Source: DASRIA01 sp963768885 (GTDB lineage Bacteria > Actinomycetota > Thermoleophilia > Solirubrobacterales > JBBDJG01). From it: a stretch of DNA of 64,000 bases. Shown here in pieces: positions 60,860 to 64,000 of this stretch. Each line of letters opens with the position of its first letter. Positions within the stretch are counted from its first letter, which is position 1. The stretch spans positions 10,857-74,856 of the forward strand of contig CAVYJN010000004.1 in assembly GCA_963768885.1 (NCBI GenBank), given 5' to 3'. Below the pieces are notes generated by a model. The model had not been told where the DNA came from. It made no database searches and was given only the letters and a program-made list of their open reading frames with translations. Both the position numbers and the translations under genes were made by a program.

Positions 60860-62015
60860 ATGAAGACAACTCCGGCGCAGGTGACCCTGGTCGCGCACCG
60901 GGTCGGGCCCGTCGGAGGGATGGAGCAGATGCTTTCGCGGCTGATCCAGGGACTTCTCGAAACGGGGTGGGAGGTGACCGTGGTGGCGCGCTCGTGCGAC
61001 CTGTCACCACATCCCATGTTGCGGTGGGCGCGGGTGCCCCACGCGGGCCGGCCCTTCCTGCTCATGTACCCGTGGTTCTTCGTGGCCGGCTCGCTGGTCA
61101 CTTGGAGGCGCAGGCGCGGGGTCTTGAACACCACCGGCGCCCTGGTGCTGAACCGGGCCGACGTCTCGACCGTGCACCTCTGTCACCACGCATTTCACGC
61201 AAAGAGCGAGCGTCTTGGCGAGCAAGCAGACCGGGCGCCCTTTACCGGCTGAACGCCGTCGGCGCCGGATTCCTCAGCCGCCTGGCGGAGCGGTGGTGCT
61301 ACCGGGCGCCGCGCACGCGCCGGCTGGTCGCCGTTTCTCGCGGTGTCGCGGATGAGCTCTCGCGGTACCTGCCGGCGGCGCCGCCGATCGAGGTGATCCC
61401 GAACGCGGTCGATCGCGAGATCTTACCAGTCCCGACGAGGCGGCAAGGGCGCGCTTGCCGCCAGGAGCTGGATCTCGGTTCCGGAGCAACTCGTGGCGCT
61501 CTTCGTGGGAGGCGGTGGGAGAGGGCAAGGGCCTCGGCTACGCACTCGAGGCGATCGGTGCTGCCCCCGATTGGCATCTGATCGTCGTCGGGCGGGGCGA
61601 CGTCGCGCGGTACCGCCGCCGGGCCGAGGAGGTAGCCCCGGCAGGGTGTCGTTCGTCGGCGAGCGGCAGGACACGACCGCTTACTACGCGGCGGCCGATG
61701 CGTTCGTACTTCCCCAGCGCGTACGAGGCGTTCCCGATCTCCTTGCTCGAGGCGGCCTCCTCGGGGCTCGCCCTGCTCGTGACGCGAGTGAGCGGCGCGG
61801 ATGAGCTGGTGGCCGAGGGTCGCAACGGCTGGTTCATCGAACGTGACGCGGAAGTGATCGCAGGCCGGCTGCGCCAGCTGAGCGCCGACCGCAGGATGCT
61901 GCGAGAGGATGGGGGAGGGCCGCACGGCGAGGCGACGAGGGAACTGTCTTGGGAGAAAGCGGTCGGCGCATATGCAGACCTCTACGGTGACCTGGCCGGT
62001 TCGGGAGTCGGACGG
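60860..62015 (+). CDS. GT4 glycosyltransferase (multiple frameshifts)
   Basis: ATG at 60860. N-terminus VTLVAHRVGPVGGMEQMLSRL then GWEVTVVARS is a GT-B acceptor domain. The frame changes near 61215, 61450, 61510, 61640 and 61715. The donor domain continues with LVAVSRGVADELSRYLP, PPIEVIPNAVDR, GYALEAIGAAPDWHLIVVGRG, RVSFVGERQDTTAYYAAADAFVLP and SAYEAFPISLLEAASSGL. The end near LYGDLAGSGVGR runs in the same frame into the next ATG, so the real stop is uncertain. Adds a sugar in exopolysaccharide assembly. Confidence 0.78.
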
Positions 62016-63145
62016 ATGAGACTGGTTGTCGTCAGCCACCCGTGCATAACGCCTGTGAACCAGGACTTCTACGCGCGGGTGCAGGCGCACACCGGCTGGG
62101 ACGTCACGATCCTGCTGCCGAAGCGGTGGAAGACCGAGTACGGCCGGCTGCAGGTGGAGCGCTGGCCTGCCTTCCGCGGCGGGTTGATCCCGCTGCCGGT
62201 GGCCCTCAGGGGCGATATCCCGTTGCACGCCTACGTCGCTCGCTTGAGAAGCCGCCTGAAGGCAGTTCGACCCGACGTGCTTTACATCCACAACGAGCCG
62301 TACGCCGTATCGACGTTCCAGTTCTCGCGGGCGGCCCACGGCCTGAACGTGCCTTTCGGCTTTTACAGTGCTCAGAACCTCAACAAGCGATACCCCTGGC
62401 CGGTTCGTCGGTTGGAGCGATGGGTCTATGCGCATGCAGACTTTGCGTTTCCGGTGTCGACCGCAGTAGCGGATGTGCTCCGCGAAAAAGGGTTCCCGAA
62501 ACCGGGTCGAGATACTGCCCTTGCCCGTCGACGTGGAACGCCTGCATCCGGCAACTGAGGGATCGTCCCGCAACGGTCGACCCTTTACGGCTGCCTATGT
62601 GGGGCGGCTTGCCGATGAGAAAGGACTGGACACCCTAATCGCGGCGATGTCACTGCTCCCAGACGAGGACGTTCGCCTGCTGATCGCCGGCGACGGTCCT
62701 GCCCTGCACGATCTCCAGGCCCGGGCAGAGTCGCTCGGTGTGCACCAGCGAGTCAGCTGGGCAGGGCTATGTCCCTCACGACTCAATCCTCAGCGTGTAT
62801 CGGCGCGCCGACGTACTTGTCGTCCCGTCCAAGACGGTGACGAACTGGAAAGAGCAGTTCGGGCGTGTGGTCATCGAGTCTCTGGCGTGCGGGGTTCCGG
62901 TCATCTCCTCAGACTCAGGTGAGCTTCCAAAGCTCATGGCGCAAACCGGAGGTGGCTGGTGCTTTGCGGAGGGCAACGCCGATGAGCTTGCGCACGCGAT
63001 CCATCACGTGATCGCAAACCCCCGTGAAGCGCGCGAGCATCCGGAACGCGGACGGCGGGCGGTGGAGCAGCTTTTCTCCGCGGACCGTGTTGCCCAGCAG
63101 TTCGCCGGCGTCGTAGAGGACGTGGCGCGGAACGCTAGCGCGTGA
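62016..63145 (+). CDS. GT4 glycosyltransferase (two frameshifts)
   Basis: ATG at 62016. Opens MRLVVVSHPCITPVNQDFYARVQ, a typical GT4 start. The frame changes near 62500 (CSAKKGSRNRVEILPLPVDVE) and near 62768, leading to YRRADVLVVPSKTVTNWKEQFGRVVIESLACGVPVISSDSGELP with the E-x7-E donor signature. Ends VVEDVARNASA at 63145, overlapping the convergent BY-kinase by 11 bases. About 376 residues when joined. Specificity unknown. Confidence 0.82.
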
Positions 63146-64000
63146 TGCGCAGTGCCCTGGGCTTCCTCGACTCCGGCGTGCCCTGGCCCCCGTAGGGGTA
63201 CCCGTAATAGAGCGGGCTCTTCTCGTTGGCGAAGTTGGCCACGATGCCCAGCGTGGGGGCATCGACCCGTCGAAGCTGACTCCCTGAGACGCTCTGGCGA
63301 GGTTGCGGGTGTTGGATCCCAAACGGGTCACGACGATCACGCCGCTGACCTGCCTGAGCAGGGGGATGGCGTCCGACACGGTCAGCACCGGTGGCGCATC
63401 CACTACCACGAGCGAGTACTCGCGCTCAGCCTCCTCGATAGCCTCTCGCATCCGGGCCGACTCGAGCATCTCGGGTGGCGTTGGCGCCGCTCCGCCGGCG
63501 AACCCAGACGTCCAGGCTGGTCGCCGCCGAGCCGTCGGGCTCCAAGATCGTGCCGTTCATGTTGGACGTGACCGGCACCCGCCAGCCGACATCCGCAAGA
63601 CGCTCGTTCGGGTCGCTCAGCAACGACGCCAGGCCGGTCTCGGACGGGATCCCGAGCAGTTGGCCGAGCGTCGGCGCACGCAGGTCGGCTTCGATCAGCA
63701 GGCAGCGTGAGCCGCTTTCGGCGGCCGCCATCGCCAGGTGCAGGGCAACGGTGCTCTTGCCGTCCTTGGGCGCTGCGGACGTGACCAGGACGGAGCGGAT
63801 CTCGCGGTCCACGTTGAAGTAGCGGATGTTGGCCCGCAGCATCCGGAAGGCCTCGCCCTCCGAGACCGGCAGGCCACGCGCCGAGTCCATACGGCGATGA
63901 AGGGCCTTGCTCTTCGGGACCGTCGCCAGGATCGGCAGCCCGAACACCTCCTCCAGCTCCTCGGGGTGCTTGAGGCGGCGATCGAGCTGCTCGCGTGCAA
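63135..64000 (-). CDS. Tyrosine-protein kinase of the CpsD/Wzc (BY-kinase) type, 5' end outside window
   Basis: Reads leftward; the N-terminus (chain-length domain) lies beyond 64000. ATPase motifs: Walker A SAAPKDGKSTVALHLA, Walker A' CLLIEADLRAP, and a Walker B-like segment LVVVDAPPVLTVSDAIPLL. The frame changes near 63480 and 63260. The end reads PTLGIVANFANEKSPLYYGYP, then YGGQGTPESRKPRALRITR and the stop. The clustered tyrosines near the end are the expected autophosphorylation sites that control polymer length. Last visible gene of the exopolysaccharide locus. Confidence 0.85.

Overview
The window is very GC-rich and densely coded, with frequent GTG and TTG starts, 4-base ATGA/GTGA overlaps and strong AGGAGG-type ribosome binding sites. 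The gene content points to an actinomycete-type bacterium, most likely class Thermoleophilia (Solirubrobacterales or Gaiellales relatives). It includes group-2/3 sigma factors, a DUF6777 lipoprotein, an HtrA-MoxR-DUF58-VWA operon, many secreted propeller proteins and a C+ type L33. The lineage is an inference from style and content; no rRNA gene is present.

Left part (1-19 kb): a leftward operon htrA-VWA-moxR-DUF58-VWA; a membrane flippase-like protein; a two-component system (response regulator then kinase) followed by a secreted protein with two PepSY-like repeats; a GNAT enzyme; a flavin amine oxidase; and several exported proteins (Tat-type fibre-like protein, Vgb-like propeller with a PASTA tail, seven-repeat FG-GAP propeller). 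Middle (19-41 kb) is mostly metabolism: a cupredoxin lipoprotein, an acyltransferase, an SDR, and a glycerol kinase-like/FAD oxidoreductase pair. Divergent from that pair, behind a good TTGACA promoter, is a permease-glutamine synthetase-like-aldehyde dehydrogenase-SDR operon resembling gamma-glutamylated amine catabolism. It continues with an ABC exporter fused to an APH-type phosphotransferase, a DUF6777 lipoprotein, a class I amidotransferase, hydrolases, an acyl-CoA dehydrogenase and a sigma factor.

From 40.7 to 51.6 kb lies a cell-surface region: phosphodiester glycosidase, glycosyltransferase, a large GT-C-like membrane protein, a second sigma factor, a membrane thioredoxin, and three secreted proteins. 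These three, together with the C-terminus of the FG-GAP protein at 16.9-18.7 kb, share an unrecognised ~200-residue secreted domain. That family is the most interesting feature of the window.

From 51.8 to 55.5 kb is the conserved translation/transcription block rpmG-secE-nusG-rplK-rplA-rplJ-rplL, with an L10-leader-like region before rplJ. rpoB does not follow. Instead the sequence passes into an exopolysaccharide locus (coiled-coil protein, Wzy/O-antigen-ligase-like protein, ECF sigma and a divergent membrane partner, polyprenyl glycosylphosphotransferase, two GT4 glycosyltransferases, BY-kinase) that runs off the right edge.

Many genes carry single-base-type frameshifts. They occur even in secE and rplJ, which should be essential, and are dense after 56 kb. 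Most are therefore probably sequence or assembly errors, and affected genes are annotated as one CDS across the shift.
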